From positions 124,001 through 188,000 of the forward strand of contig JAYRJE010000007.1 of NCBI GenBank assembly GCA_041906465.1: a stretch of DNA of 64,000 nucleotides. The letters are read 5' to 3'. Positions 1 through 8,723 of the stretch are shown in pieces (position 1 is the stretch's first letter; every line of letters begins with the position of its first letter). The position numbers and the translations under genes were made by a program. Under the pieces are notes generated by a model that saw nothing but the letters and a program-made list of their open reading frames with translations, did no database searches and was not told where the DNA came from. Source of the DNA: Didemnitutus sp041906465 (lineage in GTDB: Bacteria; Verrucomicrobiota; Verrucomicrobiia; Opitutales; Opitutaceae).

Positions 1-1935
1 CATGAATCCCTTCCATTTTCCGAGAGCGACATCCTCGTTGAACCGCCGGGTCAGCTCGCGCAACCCGGTGTCGGCGTCCCGCGCGGCGTCGAGGTGAAAA
101 CCTTGTTCGCCGAGGATGTAGCGACGGTTGGCGAGCGCGGCTCCCTTCACCGGGTAAGCGATCAGCTCAAAGAATGGATCTCGTCTTTCGATCGGAAGTT
201 TCTCCGCCAAATAGTCGACGTCCGACCTCAAATCGTCGAAGGCCGAGCGGCGTGCCTCCAACTCGCCGCGGGTCCAATCGCTCGGTCGCGGCGGCTGACC
301 GGGTAGCCACCATTGCAGATGTTCGGGTTTGCGGGCGAAGTTGAGCGTGTAGTAGCGATCAAGGATCGATGCGATGCGCTCGGCGTGTGTCGCGCCGAAC
401 TCGCGCGCGGCGAATTCGCGGAGGAATTTCGGCTGCGCGTCGGGACCCCATTGCTTCACGTCCCAGGCGAGGCGCAGGAAGAATTCGGTGCCGATCTCGG
501 CGGGCTTGAGGTCGCCGACGTTGACGATCCAGACGCGATCGGCGCCGTGCGCGTAGGACTTCGTCATTTCGGACCAGATGAGCGCGGGCGGCGTCGTGCA
601 GAGCCAGAGATAGGCGAGCGGGCGACCGAGGTAGGAGATGTGGTAGTAGACGCCGAAGCCGCCGGAACGTTGACGCTCCTCGGCCGAGGCGAAGTTGCGG
701 ACGTAGCCGAAGTTGTCGTCGGGCCAGACGATCGTGACGTCGTCGGGGACGCGCAGGCCGTCGCGGTAGAGGTCGAGCACCTCCTTGTAGGCGCAGAAGA
801 TTTGGGGAATGGACGGCGCGGGGTTGTTCGCGGCGGGGTCGGGAGACCCCGCCCTACACGGCGAGGCGTGCTCGGCGAGCATCGCGCGTTGGTCGGCGAA
901 GACTTGCTCGAGGATAGCGATGCGTTCGACGTCGGTCTTCGCGCCTTGGATGGCGCTGTCGTGAATGCCGCGCATACCGAGCGTCCAGAGATTTTCGTAG
1001 CGACCGTTGGTGCGGACGCGCTCCTCCCAGTAGGCGCGGACGCCGGCGCGGTTGGTGACGTAGTTGTAGTCTGCAGCGCGGTCGTGGGGCCATTCGCGGA
1101 CGTTGTTGCGGAGCATCGGCTCGGCGTGCGAGGAGCCCATGACGATGGCGTAGTCGTCGGCGAGCGCCGCGTTGCGCGGGTCGGCGTTGAAAGGCTTCGT
1201 GCACGCGTGCATCGCGGGCCACAGCGTGTTGGCTTTGAGGCGGAGCAGGAGTTCGAAAATTTTCGCGTAGGTTTTTTGGCCGATGCCGCCGTTCTCGGGT
1301 TCGAAGGTGGTCGCGGCCCACGGTTGCAGGCCCCAGTCTTCATCGTTGAGGAAAATGCCGCGGTATTTGACCGAGGGCGGACCGAAGCGGCGCGTGCCGT
1401 CTGGGATGAACAGTTCGCTTTTCTTTTCCGGCGCGACGTCGGCCCACCAATGCCACGGCGACACGCCGATTTGTTGCGAGAGTTCGTAGATGCCGAAGGC
1501 AGTGCCGCGGCGGTCGCTGCCGACGATGACGAGCGTCGGTGCGGGAACGGCCGGCGGCGCGAGCGTGGCGATGAGAAATGATTCCCACGCGCCGCGGAGA
1601 TCGCCGACGTCGAGCGCGCCGGAGGTGACGAGCGCGTCGATCTCAGAGGCGTGGCCGAGCGTGCCGAGGAGGACGCGCGGGGCAGTCGCATCGCGGGGAG
1701 AAGGGCGGTTGGGAGCAACCGCCCCTGCCGACGGCGGTGCGATACCGGTAATGCTGGCGATGTCGCGCGCGAGATCGCGGGCGGCGAGATGGACGACTTT
1801 GGCGTCGTCGGGTGAAACGACGAGGGCGGCGGCGCGACCGTCGGCGACGAGCGGGAAGGCGGCGCTGGCGTCAGTGAGTGCGCCGACGAGTGAGGCCAGA
1901 AGGATCAGCGATCGGCACAGGCGCGACGGCGACAT
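1..1935 (-). CDS. GH115 xylan alpha-1,2-glucuronidase, C-terminus beyond window
   Basis: The 645 codons present start at ATG 1935 with a signal peptide (MSPSRLCRSLILLASLVGAL). GH115 hallmarks follow: an N-terminal sugar-hydrolase-like domain, then KYRGIFLNDEDWGLQPWA and a KTYAKIFELLLRLKANTLWP stretch. Further on come VTIVWPDDNFGYVR and ALIWSEMTKSYAHGADRVW. Family members remove glucuronic or 4-O-methylglucuronic acid from xylan; periplasmic or surface action is inferred from the signal peptide. The stop codon lies outside the window. GH31 ends 12 bases upstream, so the two are probably one transcript. Two palindromic repeats lie in frame at 1703-1724 and 832-853, and the second adds a loop rich in Ala and Pro before the SIPQIF motif. 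The family call is firm; substrate preference is inferred. Confidence 0.9.
   Translation of the reverse strand, partial: MSPSRLCRSLILLASLVGALTDASAAFPLVADGRAAALVVSPDDAKVVHLAARDLARDIASITGIAPPSAGAVAPNRPSPRDATAPRVLLGTLGHASEIDALVTSGALDVGDLRGAWESFLIATLAPPAVPAPTLVIVGSDRRGTAFGIYELSQQIGVSPWHWWADVAPEKKSELFIPDGTRRFGPPSVKYRGIFLNDEDWGLQPWAATTFEPENGGIGQKTYAKIFELLLRLKANTLWPAMHACTKPFNADPRNAALADDYAIVMGSSHAEPMLRNNVREWPHDRAADYNYVTNRAGVRAYWEERVRTNGRYENLWTLGMRGIHDSAIQGAKTDVERIAILEQVFADQRAMLAEHASPCRAGSPDPAANNPAPSIPQIFCAYKEVLDLYRDGLRVPDDVTIVWPDDNFGYVRNFASAEERQRSGGFGVYYHISYLGRPLAYLWLCTTPPALIWSEMTKSYAHGADRVWIVNVGDLKPAEIGTEFFLRLAWDVKQWGPDAQPKFLREFAAREFGATHAERIASILDRYYTLNFARKPEHLQWWLPGQPPRPSDWTRGELEARRSAFDDLRSDVDYLAEKLPIERRDPFFELIAYPVKGAALANRRYILGEQGFHLDAARDADTGLRELTRRFNEDVALGKWKGFM
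832..858 (+). repeat. REP-like palindrome inside the GH115 gene, CTACA-tailed
   Basis: A perfect 9-bp stem GGCGGGGTC / GACCCCGCC (832-840 and 845-853) encloses a GGGA loop and is followed by CTACA. On the coding strand it reads through in frame and encodes about 18 residues (ASPCRAGSPDPAANNPAP region). These sit between two conserved GH115 stretches, QRAMLAEH and SIPQIF. The same stem and tail recur at 51307-51333 inside hemW. Confidence 0.75.
1703..1724 (+). repeat. REP-like palindrome near the GH115 N-terminus
   Basis: A perfect 9-bp stem GGGCGGTTG / CAACCGCCC (1703-1711 and 1716-1724) has a GGAG loop. It lies in frame and encodes part of the GAVAPNRPS segment, about 70 residues into the protein. 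The GGGAG core matches the other palindromes of the window, although the stem sequence differs. Confidence 0.65.
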
Positions 1936-1947
1936 GGATCACAGTAT

Positions 1948-4314
1948 TCAGCGCGCGGGAGCACGGCGCACGTTCCATTTCACCTTTCCGACGAAGGGAT
2001 CGCGTGCGAGCTGACATTGGCCGTCGGGCGCGGCGTTGAGCGTGACGGTTTGCGGCGCGGTGTCGCCAGGGCGAAAAACGAGGCCGTGCGCGGGGGCGTC
2101 CGTGGTGCTGTAGGCGACGAGTTCGAGCTGCGACCAGTCCATCTGCGCGGTGGATTGCGCGAGCGCGATGTGTGGCAGCGCGGTGCCGTCGCGCACGAGC
2201 AGCACGATCGGAATCGGGCCGGCTTCGATGCGGTGCCAGCCACCGGCGTAGACGCGACCGGTCTGGTAATCGATCCACTTGCCTGCGGGCAGGTAAACGT
2301 CGCGCGCGGTCGTGTTGGTTTCGAGCAGCGGGGCGACGAGCAGGCTCGAGCCGAAGAGGTATTCGTCGTCGACGGTCCACGCGCCTGCGTCGTCAGGGAA
2401 CTCGAAGAAGAGTGCGCGGAGCATCGGCAGGCCGCGGTCGGCGCTGTCCTTGGCTTGCGCGTAGACGTAGGGCATGAGGCGGTATTTCAGCTCCACGGTG
2501 CGACGGAACTCGTCGGTGAATTTCTCGCCGTAGGGCCATGGCTCCTTGGGCGGCGATCCGTGGCAGCGGCTGTGCGAGGTCAACATCCCGAACGGCAGCC
2601 AGCGGCGGTAAAGCTCCTCCGGCGATTTGCCGAAGAAGCCGCCGATGTCATGGCTCCAGAAGGAAAATCCGCTCGCGCCGAACGAGAGTCCGCCGCGCAG
2701 GGTGGCGGCCATCGCGCCATCGGTTGTGTGCGAGTCGCCGCCCCAATGCAGCGGGTAGCGCTGGCTGCCGGCCCAGGCGGCGCGCGCCCAGATGATCGAT
2801 TCGTGATTCGCGCGCTCGGTGACTTCCATCACGGTCTTTTGGTAGCGCACCGGGTAAAGATTGTGCTCGTAGAAACCGGTCGAGCCGGACGCGTAGAGGC
2901 CGTCGAACGGCGCGGCTTCACCGAAGTCGACCTTGATGGCGCCGACGCCGAGTTTGAGCAGGCCGGCGAGTTTTTCCTGATACCACGCGACGGTGGCGGG
3001 ATTGGAGAAATCCAGCACGGCGTCCTCGCGCGGCGTGCCGCCCTTGGCGTCCTTCACGTGGAGGCCCTGCGCGATGATCTCGGGGAAGAGTTTGTTCTTG
3101 GGCACGAAATAGGGGAGTTGCCACAGCGAGACGCGGAAGCCGTCGCGGCGCAGGTCAGCGATCATCTTGCCGGCGTCGGTGAAGCGCGAGCGCGAGAACT
3201 CGTAGTCGCAGTGCCAGTCGGTCTCGAACCAGCCGGTGTCGAGGTGGATCACGTCGCAGGGAATGCGGTGTTCGCGGAGCTTCGCGGCGACGTCGCGGAC
3301 TTCGGTCTCGGAGCTGTAGGTGATGCGACTCATCCAGAGCCCGAACGACCAGAGCGGCGGCAGTGGCGGGCGACCGGTGAGGTCGGTGTAGGCGGCGAGC
3401 ACATCCTTCGGTGCGCCGAGGAAGACGAAGAGATCCGCGACGCCGTCGCCGAGCGAGATCGTGCTTTGCGAGAAGTGAGTGGCGCCGAGGTCGGCGGTGA
3501 GCGGGGCGGAGGTGTGGAAGAACATGCCGTAGCCGCGGCTGCTGAGAAAGAAGGGGACGGGCTTGTATTGGGCGGGCGTCTCGACGCCGAGGGCGTCGGT
3601 CGTGCAGAGCACGAGCTTCTGTCCGCGTTTGTCGAGCGGGCCGAACGCTTCGCCGCCACCGATGATTTTCTCGCCGGGCGCGAGCGCGAGCACCGGTTGC
3701 ACGCTGCGCGTGTAGTCGGCGATGCGCCGCACGAAGCAGAACGGCGCTCCGCCTTGCGAGCGCGTGCTCGTGAGCAACCGCCCGGTGGCGTCGCGGAACT
3801 CCACGAACCACGGGTTCTCGTGCAGCACGACTGCGCCGTGCGCACTGCGGAATTCCCAGCCGCCCTCGATGCGCTTGCTTTGCCACGAAGGATCGCGGGT
3901 GGGCGGGCGAACGAGCATGAGTTCCTCGCGCGCGGGCGGAGGCGTGGCGGTTGTCGCGACGCGGAGGCGGACCGTGCGCGGCGAGACGAATTCGAGCGAG
4001 AAGGGCAGCGTGGGGTCGGCGGCGTATTCCTGCGGCGGCCATTCATTCGGGCGGGTGGGGCTGAGGCCGGGGCGCGCGTTGTTGAACGACACGCCGACGC
4101 CGCGCGCCGAGCGTTTCCATTCGAGCTGGCCCGTGCCGGTCGTTGGGTCGAACGAAGCGACCTTGTCCGCGACGAAGAAGGTGTTGTTCGAATCGGCGAA
4201 ATCCGCGGCGACATCGACGGGAGCGTTGAGCCAACCGGGAGCGGCGGCGGCCAGTCGCGGCGCCGTCAGCGCGAGCGCGGCGAGGCCGATCGAGAGGGGA
4301 CGGAGAATTTTCAT
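1948..4314 (-). CDS. GH31 alpha-xylosidase/alpha-glucosidase-type glycosidase, secreted
   Basis: 788 aa from ATG 4314, beginning with a signal peptide (MKILRPLSIGLAALALTA). The order is an N-terminal mutarotase-like beta-sandwich, the GH31 barrel, then beta-sandwich C-terminal domains. The nucleophile is probably Asp463 in IKVDFGE and the acid/base Asp527 in HWGGDSHTTDG. LPPLWSFGLWMSR and HLDTGWFETDWHCDYEF are typical of the YicI-like alpha-xylosidase branch, which removes alpha-xylose from xyloglucan oligosaccharides. Alpha-glucosidase activity is the alternative. The gene lies 12 bases upstream of GH115 and behind a terminator that separates it from GH51, so GH31-GH115 looks like its own transcription unit. 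Confidence 0.93.
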   Translation of the reverse strand: MKILRPLSIGLAALALTAPRLAAAAPGWLNAPVDVAADFADSNNTFFVADKVASFDPTTGTGQLEWKRSARGVGVSFNNARPGLSPTRPNEWPPQEYAADPTLPFSLEFVSPRTVRLRVATTATPPPAREELMLVRPPTRDPSWQSKRIEGGWEFRSAHGAVVLHENPWFVEFRDATGRLLTSTRSQGGAPFCFVRRIADYTRSVQPVLALAPGEKIIGGGEAFGPLDKRGQKLVLCTTDALGVETPAQYKPVPFFLSSRGYGMFFHTSAPLTADLGATHFSQSTISLGDGVADLFVFLGAPKDVLAAYTDLTGRPPLPPLWSFGLWMSRITYSSETEVRDVAAKLREHRIPCDVIHLDTGWFETDWHCDYEFSRSRFTDAGKMIADLRRDGFRVSLWQLPYFVPKNKLFPEIIAQGLHVKDAKGGTPREDAVLDFSNPATVAWYQEKLAGLLKLGVGAIKVDFGEAAPFDGLYASGSTGFYEHNLYPVRYQKTVMEVTERANHESIIWARAAWAGSQRYPLHWGGDSHTTDGAMAATLRGGLSFGASGFSFWSHDIGGFFGKSPEELYRRWLPFGMLTSHSRCHGSPPKEPWPYGEKFTDEFRRTVELKYRLMPYVYAQAKDSADRGLPMLRALFFEFPDDAGAWTVDDEYLFGSSLLVAPLLETNTTARDVYLPAGKWIDYQTGRVYAGGWHRIEAGPIPIVLLVRDGTALPHIALAQSTAQMDWSQLELVAYSTTDAPAHGLVFRPGDTAPQTVTLNAAPDGQCQLARDPFVGKVKWNVRRAPAR

Positions 4315-4354
4315 GGTGGGGCGGAGCCTCCGATTCGAATGGGGTGAGGCGGAG

Positions 4355-4377
4355 GGGGCCCGTCTCCCACGGGCCCC
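4355..4377. repeat. Palindrome upstream of GH31
   Basis: A perfect 9-bp stem GGGGCCCGT / ACGGGCCCC has a CTCCC loop (GGGAG on the other strand). It lies 40 bases upstream of the GH31 start. No T-tract follows it directly on the plus strand. The loop core matches the palindromes inside GH115. Confidence 0.6.
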
Positions 4378-4383
4378 GACTTT

Positions 4384-4415
4384 AGAAAAAACGAGGGCCG
4401 GCTGGACGCCGGCCC
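4384..4415 (-). terminator. Rho-independent terminator after GH51
   Basis: The 8-bp stem GGGCCGGC / GCCGGCCC (4395-4402 and 4408-4415) has a 5-nt loop. Read on the minus strand it is followed by TCGTTTTTTCT. It begins about 12 bases past the GH51 stop codon, the expected place and orientation for that gene. Confidence 0.8.
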
Positions 4416-4427
4416 GGATCACCGACG

Positions 4428-5975
4428 TCAGAGCTCGAGCACGACCACCGACTTGGCGGGAAGCTCGACGGTGAGCTTGCCGGCGGCGAGCTTCGCGCCG
4501 GTGAAGGGCGTGGGCTTCACGGTGTCGGGGGCGGCGAAGGTGTTGTGCGCGTCCATCGCGCCCGCGGTGAGCACGCGGCCGGTGACGCTCTTCGGCTCCA
4601 CGCCGGCCAGCGCGCACGTGATCGTGATGGCGTTCTTCGGGTCGGTGTTGACGAGCGAGAGATGGACTTTGCCGGCGGCATCGCGCGAGGCGGAGGCGCT
4701 GACGGCGGGGATATGCTCGTTGCCGAACGTGTAGTCGGGCGCGAGGAGATCGACGCGGAGCGAGGTGGCGTCCTGATGGACCTTGAACATCTCGAAGACG
4801 TGGTAGGTCGGCGTGAGCACCATTTTCTCCTTGTTGGTGAGGATGACGGCTTGGAGGACGTTCACCATTTGCGCGATGTTGGCCATCGCGACCCGGTCGG
4901 CGTGTTGGTGGAACAGGTGGAGATTCAAGCCGGCGACGATGGCGTCGCGCAGCGAGTTTTGCTGGAAGAGGAATCCGGGGTTGGTGCCGGGCTCGACGTC
5001 ATACCACGTGCCCCATTCGTCGACGATCATGCCGACTTTTTTCTCGGGGTCGTATTTGTCCATGATTGCGGCGTGTTTCGTGATGAGGCTTTCCATCACG
5101 AGCGTTTGGCGGAGCGTGGCGAACCATTGGCTCTCGTCGAAACCGGTCGCGACACCCTTCTTGTTCCAGTTGCCGGTCGGGAGCGTGTAGTAGTGCAGCG
5201 AGAGGCCGTTCATGTGACGGCCCGCGTTCTTCATGAGGACCTCGGTCCAGTTGAAGTCGTTGGAGTTGGCGCCGCAGGCGATGCGGTAGGGCGTGGTGTC
5301 GCCGTATTTTTTGACGAAGGTGTTATACCGGCGGTAATTGTCGGCGTAGAACTCGGGCGTCATGTTGCCGCCGCAGCCCCAGCTTTCGTTGCCGACGCCG
5401 AAGTATTTCACTTTCCACGGCTGCTCGCGGCCGTGCGCGCGGCGCAGGTTGGCCATGGGCGAGCTGGCGGCGGAGGTCATGTATTCGACCCACTCCATCG
5501 TTTCCTGCACGGAGCCGCTGCCGACGTTGAGGCTGATGTAGGGCTCGATGCCGAGCATTTCGCAGAGGTCGAGAAACTCGTGCGTGCCGAAGTGGTTGTT
5601 TTCGACGACGCCACCCCAGTGGGAGTTGAACATCGAGGGACGCGATTCGCGCGGACCGATGCCGTCCTTCCAATGATACTCGTCCGCGAAGCAGCCGCCC
5701 GGCCAGCGCAGCACGGGCACCTTGAGCTCCTTCAGCGCGGCGAGCACGTCGTTGCGATAGCCCTTCGTGTTCGGGATCGGCGAGTCGGGGCCGACCCAAA
5801 TGCCCTCGTAGATGCAATGGCCGAGGTGCTCGGCAAAATGGCCGTAGATGTTGCGGTTGATAACGGGGCCGGGCTGGTCGGCGCGGAGGGTCAGCGTGGC
5901 CTCGGTCGCGTGCAGAGATGAGAAGGCGGACGCCACAGCGAGCGCCGCGCAGGCAAACAGGGGTCGGGGGATCAT
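4428..5975 (-). CDS. GH51 alpha-L-arabinofuranosidase, secreted
   Basis: 515 aa from ATG 5975 with a signal peptide (MIPRPLFACAALAVASAFSS). This start was preferred to the longer open frame because it gives a clean leader followed at once by the family N-terminus VINRNIYGHFAEHLG. The acid/base is probably Glu197 in GVGNESWGCGGN and the nucleophile Glu320 in MIVDEWGTW. The protein is a (beta/alpha)8 barrel with a C-terminal beta-sandwich. The family hydrolyses terminal alpha-arabinofuranosyl groups of arabinoxylan and arabinan. A strong terminator follows the gene, and GH3 ends 224 bases upstream. The leader suggests periplasmic or surface action, whereas many GH51 enzymes are cytoplasmic. Confidence 0.94.
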   Translation of the reverse strand: MIPRPLFACAALAVASAFSSLHATEATLTLRADQPGPVINRNIYGHFAEHLGHCIYEGIWVGPDSPIPNTKGYRNDVLAALKELKVPVLRWPGGCFADEYHWKDGIGPRESRPSMFNSHWGGVVENNHFGTHEFLDLCEMLGIEPYISLNVGSGSVQETMEWVEYMTSAASSPMANLRRAHGREQPWKVKYFGVGNESWGCGGNMTPEFYADNYRRYNTFVKKYGDTTPYRIACGANSNDFNWTEVLMKNAGRHMNGLSLHYYTLPTGNWNKKGVATGFDESQWFATLRQTLVMESLITKHAAIMDKYDPEKKVGMIVDEWGTWYDVEPGTNPGFLFQQNSLRDAIVAGLNLHLFHQHADRVAMANIAQMVNVLQAVILTNKEKMVLTPTYHVFEMFKVHQDATSLRVDLLAPDYTFGNEHIPAVSASASRDAAGKVHLSLVNTDPKNAITITCALAGVEPKSVTGRVLTAGAMDAHNTFAAPDTVKPTPFTGAKLAAGKLTVELPAKSVVVLEL

Positions 5976-6137
5976 GTGCGAAATGCTTCTGCGAAAGCGG
6001 GCGGGCTCAACCGCGGCGCCGCTTGACCGTTCGACGGGTGAAGCAGCGTGCGGTGGGCGCGCTGAGCGACGAGCAACCACGTTGTCGCTGCGCTCCAACG
6101 CGGCTACGGGAGAGGCGAGGCAGTCGGCGTCAGCCGT

Positions 6138-6178
6138 ATAGGTTGCGCGGCGGAGTTGCGCGCAAGCGCACAACCTAC
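6138..6178. repeat. Imperfect inverted repeat between GH3 and GH51
   Basis: TAGGTTG (6139-6145) and CAACCTA (6171-6177) flank a GC-rich core containing GCGCGCAAGCGC. It occupies part of the 224-base gap upstream of GH51. The CCTAC-type end resembles the ends of the other repeats here. Whether it is a repeat element or a regulatory stem-loop cannot be told from sequence alone. I see no gene in the gap. Confidence 0.45.
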
Positions 6179-6199
6179 CTTGCGTCGACTGGTGCGCGA

Positions 6200-8677
6200 T
6201 CAGCGCGGGAGCGGAATCGTGTCCTCGAATTTCACTTCCTCGGGCGCCGTGCCGTCGGGCGCGGTGATCGTGAAGTGGCCGCGGAGGCGAATCTCTTCGG
6301 ACGACTCGCCGATCATCACCGTGAAGCGGCCGGGCTCGACGACCCATTCGTAATTCGCGTTGAGGAGCTGCAGGTGGCGGCGCTCGAGTTGGAAGGTGAC
6401 GGGTTTGGTCTCGCCGGGCGCAAGCGACACGCGGGCGAAGCCGCGCAGCGTCTTGTCCCAGCCGGTGACCGAACTGAAATCGTCGCGCAGGTAGAGTTGC
6501 ACGACATCGTCGCCGGCGCGGGAACCGGTGTTGGTCACGTCGCACGTGACGGTGATCGTCGTGTCCGCGCCGGCGCGCTCGGGCGTGAGGCGGAGGTTCG
6601 AGTATTTGAAGCTCGTGTAGCTGAGACCGTGGCCGAACGGAAAGAGCGCGCCGGCGACCTGGCCTTCGTCCTTCGCTTGCGCGCCGGGACGTGAAGGGAA
6701 GCCGAATGGCACCTGGCCCGCGCTGCGCGGGAACGTGATCGGCAGGTGGCCGCTGGGGTTGACGTCGCCGAGCAGCACGTCGGCCAGGGCGGCGCCGGCT
6801 TCTTCGCCGGGGAACCACAGCTCCACGATCGCGGGCACGTGCTTCGCGGCCCAGTTGATGCTGAGCGGACGGCCGTTGCTCAAGACGAGCACGACCGGCT
6901 TGCCGGTGGCGTGCAGCGCGCGGAGCAGTTCCTCCTGGTAGCCGGGCAGGTCGAGGCTGACGCGGCTGGCGGATTCGCGGCTGATGTCGTCGGTCTCGCC
7001 GAGCACGGCGATGATCACGTCGACGTTTGCCGCGGCCGACACGGCGGCGGCGATGCCGGCGCGCACGGCTTCCGAGGCGGGCTCCTTGAAAAGGTCGCTT
7101 TCGGGAAACGCGGCGTCCTTGGCGGCGACACCTTTTTCAAAAAGCACCTCGATGCCCGCGGCGCTGAGGCGCGTGCGCAGGCCGGTGAGCGGCGTGATGA
7201 AGTCGAGCTGCTGGGGCGCGTAGCGCGACCACCAGCCGTGCGGGTCGTCGGCGAGCGGACCGGCGATGAGCACCTTCTTGAGCTTTTTCGGATCGAGCGG
7301 GAGGGCGGCGCCATCGTTCTTGAGCAGCACGATCGACTGGCGCGCGGCGGTGTGGGCGGCGGCCAAGTGCTGGGGGGCGCGCACCGTGCGCTCGGCGGCG
7401 GCGGGATCGCGGTAAGGCGCGTCGAAGAGACCGAGGCGGAATTTCACGCGGAGAATTTCGCGGATGCGCTCGTCGACGACGGCCATCGACAGTTTGCCGG
7501 CGCGGATCTGTTCGCGCAACGGGGTGGCGTAGACCTGCGGCGGCGTGAACGTCGTGCGGATGTTCAAGCCGGCTTCGACGGCTTGGCGCACCGCATCGCC
7601 GTAGGTCGGCGCGGTGCGGTGCTTGGTGTGGATGAACTCCACGGCGTCGCTGTCGGAAACGACGTAGCCGTTAAAACCCCATTCCCGGCGCAGGATGTCG
7701 GTGAGGAATTTTTTCGAGGCTTCGACCGGCACGCCGTCGTAGTCGTTATACGAAGCCATCACGCCCATGGCGCCGGCTTCCCTGATCGCACGGCGGAACG
7801 GCTCGAGGTAGATTTCCTGCACGTCGCGCCACGTGGCGGCGGGATCGGTGCGCACGTGGCCGTCGCGGCCGCCCTTCGGGATCGAGTAGACGGCGAAGTG
7901 TTTCAGCGTGGAGGCGACGGTCGATTCCTGGATGCCGCGGACTTGCTCGACGCCGAGGGTGCTGACGAGGAACGGATCTTCGCCGTAGGTTTCCGTCGTG
8001 CGGCCCCAGCGCGGATCGCGCGCGAGATCGAGGATGGGCGAGTAGACATTGCTGTAGCCGAGCGCGCGGGCCTCGCGGCCGGTGATGCGGCCGATCTCGC
8101 GCACGAGTTCGGGGTTGAAGGCGGCGGCGACGCCGAGCTGGGCGGGAAAGCTGGTGGCCTTGGCGTGCAGCAGGCCGCGGATGCCTTCGTTGGTGAAATC
8201 GACCGGGATGCCGAGGCGCGTGCGCTCGATGAACCAGCGCTGGATTTCGTTGATCTGGCGCGTGTGGTTGCCCCACGGCAGGTCGAACTTGGGGTTCGCG
8301 AGATTGCTTTTCCAGCCGAGGTTGCCGTTCGACTGCTCGTCGATGTTGCCGATGCCGTCCTTCCACAGCTCCGTGTCCCAGCGGGGCGTGGGCAACTCGT
8401 CCTGCAACACGCGCGGGTAACCGTAGAGCGTGACCATCTGCGCGGTCTTCTCCTCGAGCGTCATGCGCGCGAGGAGATCAGTGACACGCGCCTCGACCGG
8501 CGCGGCCGCGTCCTCGTAAGGGTCCTTGGTGCCGTTCTTGTTCAGGTCGATCCAGCTGTCGTGATAGATCGCGGCGGACGGGCGGGCGTCGATGAATTGT
8601 TCAGGTGACGGGGCGGCGAAAATTGTTCCGACGAGAGCGAAGGCGGCGGCAGGGTGGCGGAGACAGCAGGAACTCAT
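6200..8677 (-). CDS. GH3 beta-xylosidase/beta-glucosidase, secreted
   Basis: 825 aa from ATG 8677; the leader MSSCCLRHPAAAFALVGTIF is a plausible signal peptide. The order is an N-terminal GH3 barrel (about residues 60-390), an alpha/beta sandwich (about 400-640) and a C-terminal fibronectin-III-like domain. The nucleophile is probably Asp342 in GYVVSDSDAV, and NVYSPILDLARDPRWGR and LKHFAVYS are typical family motifs. The family releases terminal beta-linked xylose or glucose. The arabinoxylan neighbours favour beta-xylosidase, but the sequence does not decide. It starts 46 bases after the DUF5107 gene on the same strand, so co-transcription is likely. Confidence 0.93.
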   Translation of the reverse strand: MSSCCLRHPAAAFALVGTIFAAPSPEQFIDARPSAAIYHDSWIDLNKNGTKDPYEDAAAPVEARVTDLLARMTLEEKTAQMVTLYGYPRVLQDELPTPRWDTELWKDGIGNIDEQSNGNLGWKSNLANPKFDLPWGNHTRQINEIQRWFIERTRLGIPVDFTNEGIRGLLHAKATSFPAQLGVAAAFNPELVREIGRITGREARALGYSNVYSPILDLARDPRWGRTTETYGEDPFLVSTLGVEQVRGIQESTVASTLKHFAVYSIPKGGRDGHVRTDPAATWRDVQEIYLEPFRRAIREAGAMGVMASYNDYDGVPVEASKKFLTDILRREWGFNGYVVSDSDAVEFIHTKHRTAPTYGDAVRQAVEAGLNIRTTFTPPQVYATPLREQIRAGKLSMAVVDERIREILRVKFRLGLFDAPYRDPAAAERTVRAPQHLAAAHTAARQSIVLLKNDGAALPLDPKKLKKVLIAGPLADDPHGWWSRYAPQQLDFITPLTGLRTRLSAAGIEVLFEKGVAAKDAAFPESDLFKEPASEAVRAGIAAAVSAAANVDVIIAVLGETDDISRESASRVSLDLPGYQEELLRALHATGKPVVLVLSNGRPLSINWAAKHVPAIVELWFPGEEAGAALADVLLGDVNPSGHLPITFPRSAGQVPFGFPSRPGAQAKDEGQVAGALFPFGHGLSYTSFKYSNLRLTPERAGADTTITVTCDVTNTGSRAGDDVVQLYLRDDFSSVTGWDKTLRGFARVSLAPGETKPVTFQLERRHLQLLNANYEWVVEPGRFTVMIGESSEEIRLRGHFTITAPDGTAPEEVKFEDTIPLPR

Positions 8678-8723
8678 GGGGCAACGGGAATGACTGGGCG
8701 GGGGAAAGACAATGGCGTTCGCG

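Noticed and set aside
2017..4347. A 776-residue plus-strand open frame opposite GH31.
   Set aside because: GH31 catalytic motifs on the minus strand are unambiguous; this is a shadow.
4355..4377. A second terminator upstream of GH31.
   Set aside because: No T-tract follows the hairpin, and its loop matches the palindrome family, so it was called a repeat.
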